Below, in pieces: positions 8,634 through 15,937 of a DNA stretch of 64,000 nt. Source of the stretch: DATCYX01 sp963714425. Lineage in GTDB: Bacteria; Chloroflexota; Anaerolineae; Anaerolineales; UBA4823. Position numbers and translations under genes: made by a program. The stretch spans positions 434,001 through 498,000 of the forward strand of contig CAVQOI010000004.1 in the NCBI GenBank assembly GCA_963714425.1, read 5' to 3'. The stretch's first letter is position 1; the number at the start of each line of letters is the position of its first letter. The notes under the pieces were generated by a model. That model did no database searches. It was not told the origin of the DNA and worked only from the letters and a program-made list of their open reading frames with translations.

Positions 8634-9188
8634 ATGAAAGTTCGGCTGCCTGTACTTCGAAGCACCCTGGTAGTGGTGGTGCTTCTCTCCATGCTCGTTT
8701 CAGCCCTGCCCCAGCCAGCTCAAGCCGCCACGTGTGAAGCTTATCATTACGTCAAAGCTGGAGAAACAACGGTGACCATCGCCCAGACCTATGGGATTAA
8801 GTGGGGCCTCATCGCGAAAGCCAACAAGCTGGAATATCCTTACAAATTAAAAGTTGGTCAGCGCCTGTGTATCCCCCCTGCAGACGCCGAAGTTGAGGAT
8901 GAGGATGCTACCAAGTTTAAGCTGAGCATCACAGCATCACAGACGTCCGTCACAATTACGCTCTCGGGGCTCTCGGTAAAAAAGGCGGGCTTCAACGTCA
9001 AAGCCCGCAACGCCCTGACGTGGATTGGTGGTTGGGAACGTCTGGGACATTTCAAAGCGAAGGAGAAAAAGACCACTAAGGTGGTTTATTCTATCCCGAA
9101 AGTATTGAAGGACGATCTCTATCTCCAAATATGCCTGAAAAACGTCACTACGGATGAGCTGACCTGTAAGACAATCTTCCACCCGTAA
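8634..9188 (+). CDS. Secreted LysM domain protein
   Basis: A 184-residue exported protein. A signal peptide (residues 1-~32, ending near AQAA) is followed by one LysM domain (residues ~37-80: YHYVKAGETTVTIAQTYGIKWGLIAKANKL to GQRLCIPP), which binds peptidoglycan or chitin-like glycans. The C-terminal ~95 residues form an unrecognised beta-rich domain with paired cysteines (QICLKN, LTCKT). The ATG at 8634 is supported by an AAGGAGGT site; upstream ATG-like codons are not. It sits alone between the importer and ubiA. Confidence 0.85.
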   Translation: MKVRLPVLRSTLVVVVLLSMLVSALPQPAQAATCEAYHYVKAGETTVTIAQTYGIKWGLIAKANKLEYPYKLKVGQRLCIPPADAEVEDEDATKFKLSITASQTSVTITLSGLSVKKAGFNVKARNALTWIGGWERLGHFKAKEKKTTKVVYSIPKVLKDDLYLQICLKNVTTDELTCKTIFHP

Positions 9189-9329
9189 TCAGGCGATCCG
9201 ACCCGTTACGCCTTCGGGTTGCCACATACCCCATGCTCCCCTCGCCATCTCACCGACAGCAAGGGGAGATGTGATTCACCCTCCTGGCTCGCCCTTTCCG
9301 AAGAAATTGCGGGCGATCAAAACAAAGGG

Positions 9330-9374
9330 TTTTGGGGGGTGAGCAGCGATGAAAACGCTACACCCCACCAAAAA
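9330..9374. terminator. Stem-loop in the 279-base gap before ubiA
   Basis: TTTTGG then GGGGTG on the left pair with CACCCC and CCAAAA on the right (one bulged A), with a short inner AGCG/CGCT helix. It may terminate the LysM transcript on the plus strand, though the U-tract is weak. The rest of 9189-9467 shows no open frame. Confidence 0.5.
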
Positions 9375-9453
9375 ATTACCGTTTGTTAGATGACCTTTAA
9401 TAACATTAACAGGGTCTCATCCACTACCAACAACTCCGCTGATCGAATTACGC

Positions 9454-9459
9454 TATAAT
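9454..9459 (+). promoter_or_regulatory. -10 element immediately before ubiA (leaderless mRNA predicted)
   Basis: TATAAT ends 8 bases before the ATG at 9468, so transcription should begin at or next to the start codon. There is no room for a ribosome-binding site. Confidence 0.5.
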
Positions 9460-9467
9460 TGGACGGC

Positions 9468-10328
9468 ATGAAGCCGATCCGAGACTTTTTCGAGCTAATC
9501 AAGTTCGAGCATACCATCTTCGCTTTGCCCTTTGCCTATCTGGGGATGCTGCTGGCTGCTGGAGGCTGGCCCGGATTGCACACCTTCGTCTGGGTCACCG
9601 TGGCGATGGCAGCCGCGCGCACAGTAGCTATGGGCTTCAACCGCATTGTTGACCGCCGAATAGATGCCAACAACCCGCGCACCGCCAGCCGCCCACTTGT
9701 AATCGGTGCGATCTCTCTCGAGGTAGCCTGGGTTGGCACCCTGCTGGCAAGCCTCGTTCTGGCGCTGGCTGCCTGGCAGCTCGGACCTCTTCCCTTGAGA
9801 TTGCTACCGGGTGCCTTACTCTTCCTTTTTGGCTACTCATTTACCAAGCGCTTCACATGGCTTTCGCATTTCATCGTCGGCTTTACCGATGGGCTGGCTC
9901 CCATGGGAGCCTGGGCAGCTGTGCGTGGTTCGCTCTTCACCGCCGCCGATTTGCCCGCCTGGATTCTGCTGGGCGTGGTGACCTTGTGGATTGGCGGGTT
10001 TGACCTGATATACGCCTGCCAGGATGTGCACTACGATCAAAAGGATCGACTGCAAGCCATTCCGGCGCGCTTTGGCATCCCAACGGCATTAACCCTGTCC
10101 AGGATCAGCCATATCTCGACCGTCCTTCTCCTGATCGCCCTGGGGTTCTGGATGTCCCTGGGCTGGCCGTATTGGGTGGGTCTCGTGATCGTCGCAGCGT
10201 TGCTCGCCTGGGAGCATTCACTTGTCCACCCGGAGGACCTCTCCAAGGTGGATGTGGCATTCTTCAATGTGAACAGCTACATCAGTATCACTTTATTCAT
10301 TTCAATATTAGGTGCTCTCTATGTTTAA
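9468..10328 (+). CDS. UbiA family prenyltransferase (4-hydroxybenzoate polyprenyltransferase/MqnP-like)
   Basis: A 286-residue integral membrane prenyltransferase that attaches a polyprenyl chain to an aromatic acceptor. The first Asp-rich motif is NRIVDRRIDANN (residues ~51-62) and the second is ACQDVHYDQKD (~180-190). About eight membrane segments are visible. With the UbiD-like enzyme upstream, a role in the futalosine route to menaquinone is the best guess (prenylation then decarboxylation). The ATG at 9468 follows a TATAAT so closely that the message should be leaderless. Its end overlaps the next gene by 8 bases, implying coupled translation. Confidence 0.88.
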   Translation: MKPIRDFFELIKFEHTIFALPFAYLGMLLAAGGWPGLHTFVWVTVAMAAARTVAMGFNRIVDRRIDANNPRTASRPLVIGAISLEVAWVGTLLASLVLALAAWQLGPLPLRLLPGALLFLFGYSFTKRFTWLSHFIVGFTDGLAPMGAWAAVRGSLFTAADLPAWILLGVVTLWIGGFDLIYACQDVHYDQKDRLQAIPARFGIPTALTLSRISHISTVLLLIALGFWMSLGWPYWVGLVIVAALLAWEHSLVHPEDLSKVDVAFFNVNSYISITLFISILGALYV

Positions 10329-11514
10329 CACTTTGTCCCATCCTCGCTTGACCCAGGCACTGGGAGTCTTCGTTATCTTACTTTTCTCCTCGCTCTACTC
10401 ACATCAGTCGGTAAATGCCGCGAGCGATGATCCAGCAGTACTCTGCCTGCCGGGTGTATATCTGGAAGCAAGCAGAGATTGCGCGTTGCTGGGGCCATCT
10501 GCTTATCTTACCCAGGCGGCACAGAAGGGATTCATTTTCAACGCGCCTCCCCTTCAATATTCTCGCCCTGACCGTTCTCTGACCTATGTCAATACCAATT
10601 ATGGGCAAGTGAATAAGACCAATGCGCCAGTGTATGGCTCGCTAGAAGAAGCGATGAGTGGTAAGAAGAGCGATTCTGTCAGGCGCATCGATGCCGTATT
10701 TAGCTATATTTCGTACGCACAGGATGTCTTGGTGGGTGGCAGACGGTTCTATGAAATTGAGCCCGGCGCCTGGATGACAGCTAATGACATCATCCGCCTC
10801 GGGTCCGTGCCGCTGTTCCAGGGCATTGAGTTCAGCAGGACGCCTAATCACTCTTTTGGCTGGGTGCTCTCCTACCTGGCACAGGGACCCGTGGAAAGCA
10901 AGCGTACACCCGGGTCAGGATTTCAGGATTACACGGGCCATACCTATAACAATCATGAACTCGTAAGCGTTTACGATGTCGAAGTCATCAATGGCGAAGA
11001 ATGGTACATGGTCGGCCCAGATGAATGGCTGCACCAGAATGTGCTGGGGCGAGTGATCCCAAATACCACACCACCTGAAGGGGTGACCGGCGATCGCTGG
11101 ATCGAGATCAACCTCTTTGAGCAGACCCTGGCTGTCTACGACAATCGCCAGCTTGTCTTCGCCACACTCATCGCCAGCGGATTGGACCCCTTTTGGACCC
11201 GCCCCGGCTTATTTCAGATCTTCGATAAGTTGAACACAACGCCTATGCGCGGCTCCTTTGAAGCTGATCGCTCTGATGCTTACTATCTCGAAGATGTGCC
11301 GTGGACAATGTACTTCGACCAGGCGCGGGCGCTGCACGGTGCTTATTGGCGCGCTAACTTAGGTTTCGCTCAATCACACGGTTGTGTAAATCTCTCGGTA
11401 GGCGACTCCCACTGGTTGTACCAGTGGGCGAATATGGGCGACTGGGTGTACGTGTGGGATCCCTCGGGGAAGACACCGGTCGACCCATCTGTATATACTC
11501 CGGGCGGCGCATAA
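10321..11514 (+). CDS. L,D-transpeptidase (YkuD domain)
   Basis: A 397-residue exported peptidoglycan enzyme. A signal peptide covers residues 1-~32. The middle (residues ~75-250) is an extended region resembling the N-terminal part of Chloroflexota L,D-transpeptidases, probably wall-binding. The YkuD catalytic domain occupies ~255-390, opening with RWIEINLFEQTLAVYDN and holding the active-site motif SHGCVNLSVGD with Cys near residue 355. It forms 3-3 peptidoglycan cross-links or anchors proteins. The ATG at 10321 lies inside the end of ubiA; a GTG at 10312 is a second option. Confidence 0.9.
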   Translation: MFNTLSHPRLTQALGVFVILLFSSLYSHQSVNAASDDPAVLCLPGVYLEASRDCALLGPSAYLTQAAQKGFIFNAPPLQYSRPDRSLTYVNTNYGQVNKTNAPVYGSLEEAMSGKKSDSVRRIDAVFSYISYAQDVLVGGRRFYEIEPGAWMTANDIIRLGSVPLFQGIEFSRTPNHSFGWVLSYLAQGPVESKRTPGSGFQDYTGHTYNNHELVSVYDVEVINGEEWYMVGPDEWLHQNVLGRVIPNTTPPEGVTGDRWIEINLFEQTLAVYDNRQLVFATLIASGLDPFWTRPGLFQIFDKLNTTPMRGSFEADRSDAYYLEDVPWTMYFDQARALHGAYWRANLGFAQSHGCVNLSVGDSHWLYQWANMGDWVYVWDPSGKTPVDPSVYTPGGA

Positions 11515-11616
11515 TCCAGATATGTTGGAGCGTTTGCACATTCGTACGTTGATGTTTTGCTGTTCTTTCACTTTCACAGGAAGCATTTTGTTGGTACTCT
11601 GACTGGTTGATTCCCT

Positions 11617-13011
11617 ATGCTTAGGTTCCGACGCACCCTCTGGCTCACTCCACTTCTTATCGTTATCCTGGCTTGCCGGGCAGGCGCAGTATTCGTGCAA
11701 CCAACCGCGACGACGGAATTGTTGCACATCAGCAAAGCGATCCTACCACCGGCAACGCTAACACCGACAGCTACCTCCACCTCCACACCAACCCCTATAC
11801 CCCCTACTTCGACTGCAACGCCGACGCTTTCACCAACGCTTACCGTTGTACCTACCCCGTCAGCGCAGCAGCTGAAAATTTTCGAAGAGCTGTGGGGCAT
11901 CGTTCGGGATTATTACGTGTATGCGGATTACAACGGGTTGGATTGGGAGCTGGTGGGAGAGTCATACCGGATGCGCATCCAGGCTGGATTAACGTTGCAG
12001 GACTATTATGAAAGCATGGAAGCCTTGATCGCCAGCTTGAAGGACGAGCACTCCGCCTATCTCCGCCCAGAAGAGGCGCTCGAAGAAGACGCCGAGTTCG
12101 CAGGTGATAACGATTATGTGGGTATCGGGGTCATCACCTCTGTTGTTGAGGAGAGGCTGCGCGCTGTTATTCTCGTGGTTTTTCCGGGTAGCCCTGCTGA
12201 GGAAGCCGGGTTACAATCGCATGACAGCATCCTCGCCGTGGATGGCGAGCAGCTCGTAACTGACCAGGGCTTCCGGCGCAATTTGCTGCGCGGCCCGGAT
12301 GGCACGACCATAGAGCTTACCGTGCAGTCACCCGGCGAGCAGCCACGCCAGGTGCAGCTAACCCGCCGCAGAGTGACGGGCTCTGTGCCGGTGCCATACC
12401 AGGAGCTGATTACAGACGGCGGCAAGCGCGTGCTTTACATCCTGGTCATCACGCTGGCAGATGAGACCGTGGACAACCAGATTGAGGCTGCCCTGGTTGA
12501 GATGACTGCCAGTGGCCCGCTGGATGGGGTGATCCTGGATCAACGCCTGAATTCCGGCGGCGCCGATAACGTAACCAAGGCAGTGTTGGGATTCTTTACC
12601 AGCGGCACGATGGGGCACTTCATCGACAGGGATAATTCTCGCCGGGCGTTTAACGTCATCGGGACAGATATCAATGGCTCTTCCGAGATCCCCCTCGTGG
12701 TGATGGTCGGGCCGGATACGGTGAGCTTTGGGGAGATCTCTTCAGGCGTGTTAAAGGATAACGGGCGAGCGGTCCTAATTGGTGAGACAACAGAAGGGAA
12801 CGTCGAGCTTCTTTGGGGATACGACTTTGAAGATGGCTCACGCGCCTGGATCGCCCATGAGACCTTCCGCCCGAGGAACCATCCGGATGAGAACTGGGAA
12901 GAGACTGGTATTATCCCCGATATCGAAGTCCCCAGCGAGTGGGATCTGATCACTGATGAGACTGACCCCGCCCTGCAGGCAGCGTTGGAATACTTTGATG
13001 ACCTGAGGTAA
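11617..13011 (+). CDS. S41 family (C-terminal processing) peptidase, atypical active site
   Basis: A 464-residue envelope peptidase. The N terminus is hydrophobic with a possible lipobox (VILAC) and then a Thr/Pro-rich linker to residue ~85. A PDZ domain (residues ~165-255) precedes the S41 domain with DQRLNSGG and the nucleophile Ser370 in DTVSFGE. In Prc/CtpA the general-base Lys lies 25 residues after the Ser, in an FGKG motif. Here that position is Asn395 (TTEGNV). The enzyme may use another base or be a pseudoenzyme. It follows the L,D-transpeptidase with a 102-base gap and precedes the iron-sulfur protein by 11 bases. Confidence 0.87.
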   Translation: MLRFRRTLWLTPLLIVILACRAGAVFVQPTATTELLHISKAILPPATLTPTATSTSTPTPIPPTSTATPTLSPTLTVVPTPSAQQLKIFEELWGIVRDYYVYADYNGLDWELVGESYRMRIQAGLTLQDYYESMEALIASLKDEHSAYLRPEEALEEDAEFAGDNDYVGIGVITSVVEERLRAVILVVFPGSPAEEAGLQSHDSILAVDGEQLVTDQGFRRNLLRGPDGTTIELTVQSPGEQPRQVQLTRRRVTGSVPVPYQELITDGGKRVLYILVITLADETVDNQIEAALVEMTASGPLDGVILDQRLNSGGADNVTKAVLGFFTSGTMGHFIDRDNSRRAFNVIGTDINGSSEIPLVVMVGPDTVSFGEISSGVLKDNGRAVLIGETTEGNVELLWGYDFEDGSRAWIAHETFRPRNHPDENWEETGIIPDIEVPSEWDLITDETDPALQAALEYFDDLR

Positions 13012-13022
13012 GAGGAGTCCTT

Positions 13023-15095
13023 ATGCTCACTATCCCGGAGAAGATCCTATTCATCGTCGCGATCCTTGCCTCACTTTTTGCAGCCTTCCTGGTTACACAG
13101 AGAATCTTCCGCATCCTCCATCGCGGGCAAGGAAAGCCCGATCTGCGCATCGCTCAAAAGCGCCTGGTAAGCACGCTGGTCAAGACGATCACATTCCAGC
13201 CAGTCTTCCGGCTGCGCTTCTGGCCCAGCCTGTTTCATGGTTTCGTTGCCTGGGGTTTTATTTATTATCTTCTGGTAAACCTGTTCGACACCCTGGCTGG
13301 GTATATCCCAGGCTTTGAAATCCCTGGTACGCCTGGCAACCTGTATCGACTGGGTGCTGATGTGCTCAGCGTAGCCGCGCTACTGGGCATGCTGGCACTG
13401 ATCATTCGCCGGTTTGGCTTCAATCCGGCGGAGCTCTCAGCCCGGGGGGATGTGTTGCTCCACCCCAAAGCTCGTGCAGGCATCCGCCGCGATTCAGCCA
13501 TCGTGAGCGCGTTCATCCTGATTCATGTTGGATCACGTTTCCTCGGTGAATCAATCAAAGTATCAGCGCACGGCCGCGATGCCTGGCAGCCCTTCGCATC
13601 CGGAGCGGCGAGAATGTGGGATGGATGGAGCCCAGGGGCTCTGGTGGTCGGAGAGCATCTTGCTTTCTGGCTGGCGTTGGGCACGATACTGGCATTCATC
13701 CCTTACTTCCTGTATTCCAAGCATATCCATCTTTTCTTTGCCCCTCTCAATTTCCTGCTTAAGCCAGATCGCCGCTCCATCGGTGAGCTCAGCCGGTTGG
13801 ATTTCGAAGACGAGAACATCGAGCAATTCGGCGTGCTCCGCCTGGAGGAGCTGGGCTGGGAACAGATCATGGATGCGTACGCCTGCATTATGTGCAATCG
13901 CTGCCAGGAAGTTTGCCCGGCGTACAATACCGGTAAAGTGCTCTCTCCAGCGGCTTTGGAGATCAACAAGCGTTATTTCTTGAATTCCGAAGGCGCCCGG
14001 CTTGCCAGGGGCGAAGACTCCCAGCAGACTTTGCTGGAATTTGCAATACCGCCTGAGGCGGTTTGGGCTTGCACTGCATGCGGAGCATGCGTGGACATCT
14101 GCCCGGTCGGCAATGAACCTATGCGGGATATCCTCGACATCCGTCGCGCCTTGGTGCTGATGGAGAACGACTTCCCCGAACAGCTACAGACCGCCTTTCG
14201 TGGTATGGAGCGCACGATGAACCCCTGGAACGTGCCACCTCCCGAGCGCATGAAGTGGGCGGAAGGTCTGGATGTGCCCACCATCGAGCAGAATCCCGAT
14301 GCGGATTTCCTGTGGTGGGTAGGCTGCGCCCCAGCAACGGATGCGCGCGCGCAAAAGACTGCGCAGGCATTTGCCAGGATACTCAAGGCTGGAGGTGTCA
14401 ATTATGCCGTATTGGGTGAGATGGAGCAGTGCACCGGTGACTCAGCCCGGCGAGCGGGCAACGAGTTTCTCTTCAACGAGATGGCTACAGCCAATGTGGA
14501 GATCTTAAACGAAGTTGTCGCGCCTGGTGCTGAGTCAGGTCACCCAATGCGAATCGTCACCACCTGCCCGCACTGCCTGCACACCATCAAGAATGAATAC
14601 CCTGCGTTCGGCGGGAATTACGAGGTGGTGCACCACACCCAGTTGATCAACGAGCTGATAGGGGCAGGGAAATTGAGACTCAACCCATCAGCGGGAGATC
14701 ACTCCAGCAGTACGAGCAATCAGCAATCAGCAATCCTCAATCAACAATCCTCAATCGCCTTCCATGATCCCTGCTATTTAGGTCGCCAGAATAATATCCT
14801 CATCGAGCCCAGGCAGGTGCTGAGCCAGGCCTCACCCAACTTGGTCGAGCTGCCACGCAACGGGAAGAAATCCTTCTGCTGTGGAGCTGGAGGGGCGCAG
14901 ATGTGGAAGGAAGAGGAGCATGGTGAACGGCGTGTGAACCAGGAGCGCTTTGCTGAGGCTCAGGCTACCGGTGCGGATGTGTTGGCAGTAGGCTGCCCGT
15001 TCTGCATGGTGATGCTCAATGATGCCGGGAAAGACGCAGGATCTGAGATGCAGGTGCTGGACGTGGCGGAGATTGTTGCTGCCCAGTTAGAATGA
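13023..15095 (+). CDS. Membrane-bound heterodisulfide-reductase-like (Fe-S)-binding protein
   Basis: A 690-residue redox protein. Residues 1-~250 hold several membrane segments resembling the NarI/HdrE heme b domain. Two 4Fe-4S clusters follow: CIMCNRCQEVCP (~285) and CTACGACVDICP (~350). Two CCG (HdrD) domains follow, the second with FHDPCYLG and SFCCGAGGAQMW. It should pass electrons between a membrane quinone pool and a cytoplasmic partner. Residues ~560-580 (NQQSAILNQQSS) are encoded by six in-frame 7-bp repeats, an insertion just before the second CCG motif. No partner flavoprotein is adjacent, so the electron donor is unknown. Confidence 0.9.
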   Translation: MLTIPEKILFIVAILASLFAAFLVTQRIFRILHRGQGKPDLRIAQKRLVSTLVKTITFQPVFRLRFWPSLFHGFVAWGFIYYLLVNLFDTLAGYIPGFEIPGTPGNLYRLGADVLSVAALLGMLALIIRRFGFNPAELSARGDVLLHPKARAGIRRDSAIVSAFILIHVGSRFLGESIKVSAHGRDAWQPFASGAARMWDGWSPGALVVGEHLAFWLALGTILAFIPYFLYSKHIHLFFAPLNFLLKPDRRSIGELSRLDFEDENIEQFGVLRLEELGWEQIMDAYACIMCNRCQEVCPAYNTGKVLSPAALEINKRYFLNSEGARLARGEDSQQTLLEFAIPPEAVWACTACGACVDICPVGNEPMRDILDIRRALVLMENDFPEQLQTAFRGMERTMNPWNVPPPERMKWAEGLDVPTIEQNPDADFLWWVGCAPATDARAQKTAQAFARILKAGGVNYAVLGEMEQCTGDSARRAGNEFLFNEMATANVEILNEVVAPGAESGHPMRIVTTCPHCLHTIKNEYPAFGGNYEVVHHTQLINELIGAGKLRLNPSAGDHSSSTSNQQSAILNQQSSIAFHDPCYLGRQNNILIEPRQVLSQASPNLVELPRNGKKSFCCGAGGAQMWKEEEHGERRVNQERFAEAQATGADVLAVGCPFCMVMLNDAGKDAGSEMQVLDVAEIVAAQLE
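14717..14758. repeat. Six tandem 7-bp units inside the Fe-S protein gene
   Basis: Six consecutive heptamers of the form CAATCNN (CAATCAG twice, CAATCCT, CAATCAA, CAATCCT, CAATCGC) fill 14717-14758. The 42 bp encode 14 codons in frame, giving an Asn/Gln/Ser-rich insert before the FHDPC motif. Confidence 0.85.
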
Positions 15096-15104
15096 AAAAA
15101 GTAA

Positions 15105-15163
15105 GGGCGACCCTGGAGTCGCCCGTTTCAATCCGTAGGGGCGACCTGCCAGGTCGCCCTTTT
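15105..15163. terminator. Paired bidirectional terminator hairpins
   Basis: Two hairpins lie between convergent genes. The first has arms GGGCGAC and GTCGCCC (15105-15124). The second has arms GGGCGACCT and AGGTCGCCC (15139-15159) followed by TTTT. Read on the minus strand, the first is followed by a run of T, so both transcripts can end here. Confidence 0.75.
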
Positions 15164-15167
15164 GGTT

Positions 15168-15596
15168 CTACATCCCAGGCATCAGGCCCAATTGCGCCAG
15201 GAGCGTCATCATGTCCCAATATGTCCAGCCTCGAATCGCTTTGCCATCCTTGAACTGGTACGTGGTGCTGCCCGGCACCCTTCCATTCTTGCCTGTTGGT
15301 GGGATCGTCTCCCCGGTGGGTGTGCGGAGCGGGCCGGTGTGCGTGCCGTGGCTGATCCAATTGATGACCACGAATTCGCCTTGAGCGATTTTGTGGGTCA
15401 GCTCGAAGTGCAGATCGGGGAACGCGTCGAGAAAGCCCTGGGTATACGCCTGGGCTTCTTCACGGTTTACAGGACCTGGACGACCCGGGCCCTCGAACAT
15501 GTAAGCGTCTGACTGCAGGCCTTGGGGGCTGAGATCATGGGCATTCATCGCCTCGAACAACTTCTCTGCAACACGAATATTTTCTTGCTCGGACAT
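15168..15596 (-). CDS. Ester cyclase (SnoaL-like)
   Basis: A 142-residue single-domain protein of the SnoaL-like, NTF2-fold group usually named ester cyclase. Recognisable parts are the opening helix NIRVAEKLFEAMNAHDL, the FPDLHFELTHKIAQGEFVVINWISHGTHTGPL core and GRVPGSTTYQFKDGKAIRGWTYWDMM near the end. Members have varied or unknown substrates, so the name is a family label. A GGAGGAA site precedes the ATG. The mRNA begins about 190 bases upstream at a clear promoter, leaving a long leader. It converges on the Fe-S gene. Confidence 0.83.
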   Translation of the reverse strand: MSEQENIRVAEKLFEAMNAHDLSPQGLQSDAYMFEGPGRPGPVNREEAQAYTQGFLDAFPDLHFELTHKIAQGEFVVINWISHGTHTGPLRTPTGETIPPTGKNGRVPGSTTYQFKDGKAIRGWTYWDMMTLLAQLGLMPGM

Positions 15597-15791
15597 TTAT
15601 TTCCTCCTGGAACGCAAACATCCACCCATGTGGATCGTCCATGCACCTCCAGCGAATCAATGGCTGGGCACAGGGGAGAAAGGGTAGGATTTTTAATTAT
15701 GTTACAGAACGGGATTCGCCGTGACACCTTTCCCGGAAATTCAGCCGAGCCCTGGGTCACCTCGCTTCGGGGCTTGCTACCGCTTGAATTC

Positions 15792-15820
15792 ATTATAGAC
15801 TCTTATAGTCCTGTTTGCAA
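15792..15820 (-). promoter_or_regulatory. Promoter of the ester cyclase gene
   Basis: On the minus strand, TTGCAA (15815-15820) and TATAAT (15792-15797) are separated by exactly 17 bases. The transcript would have a leader of about 190 bases holding a GTGAC/GTCAC helix and a TTTCC/GGAAA hairpin. The 341-base gap 15597-15937 holds this promoter and leader plus the opposing E1 promoter. Confidence 0.6.
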
Positions 15821-15864
15821 GCGCTTATTATAAAACACTCACATAACAAACCAAAAAAGGGGGA

Positions 15865-15908
15865 TATAATCGGATTATCAATGCAGGGGTGACCCAGCGG
15901 GTCGCCCG
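15865..15908 (+). promoter_or_regulatory. Promoter element and leader hairpin of the E1 gene
   Basis: TATAAT at 15865-15870 is followed by a GGGTGACCC/GGGTCGCCC imperfect hairpin at about 15886-15908 and a TTGGAGGAA ribosome-binding site before the ATG at 15938. No convincing -35 box is seen. Confidence 0.45.
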
Positions 15909-15937
15909 GAGGATGGGGAATATTTGGAGGAATATCA

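Noticed and set aside
14717..14758. Possible CRISPR-like array
   Set aside because: The units are 7 bp, contiguous and without spacers, and no cas gene is in the window.
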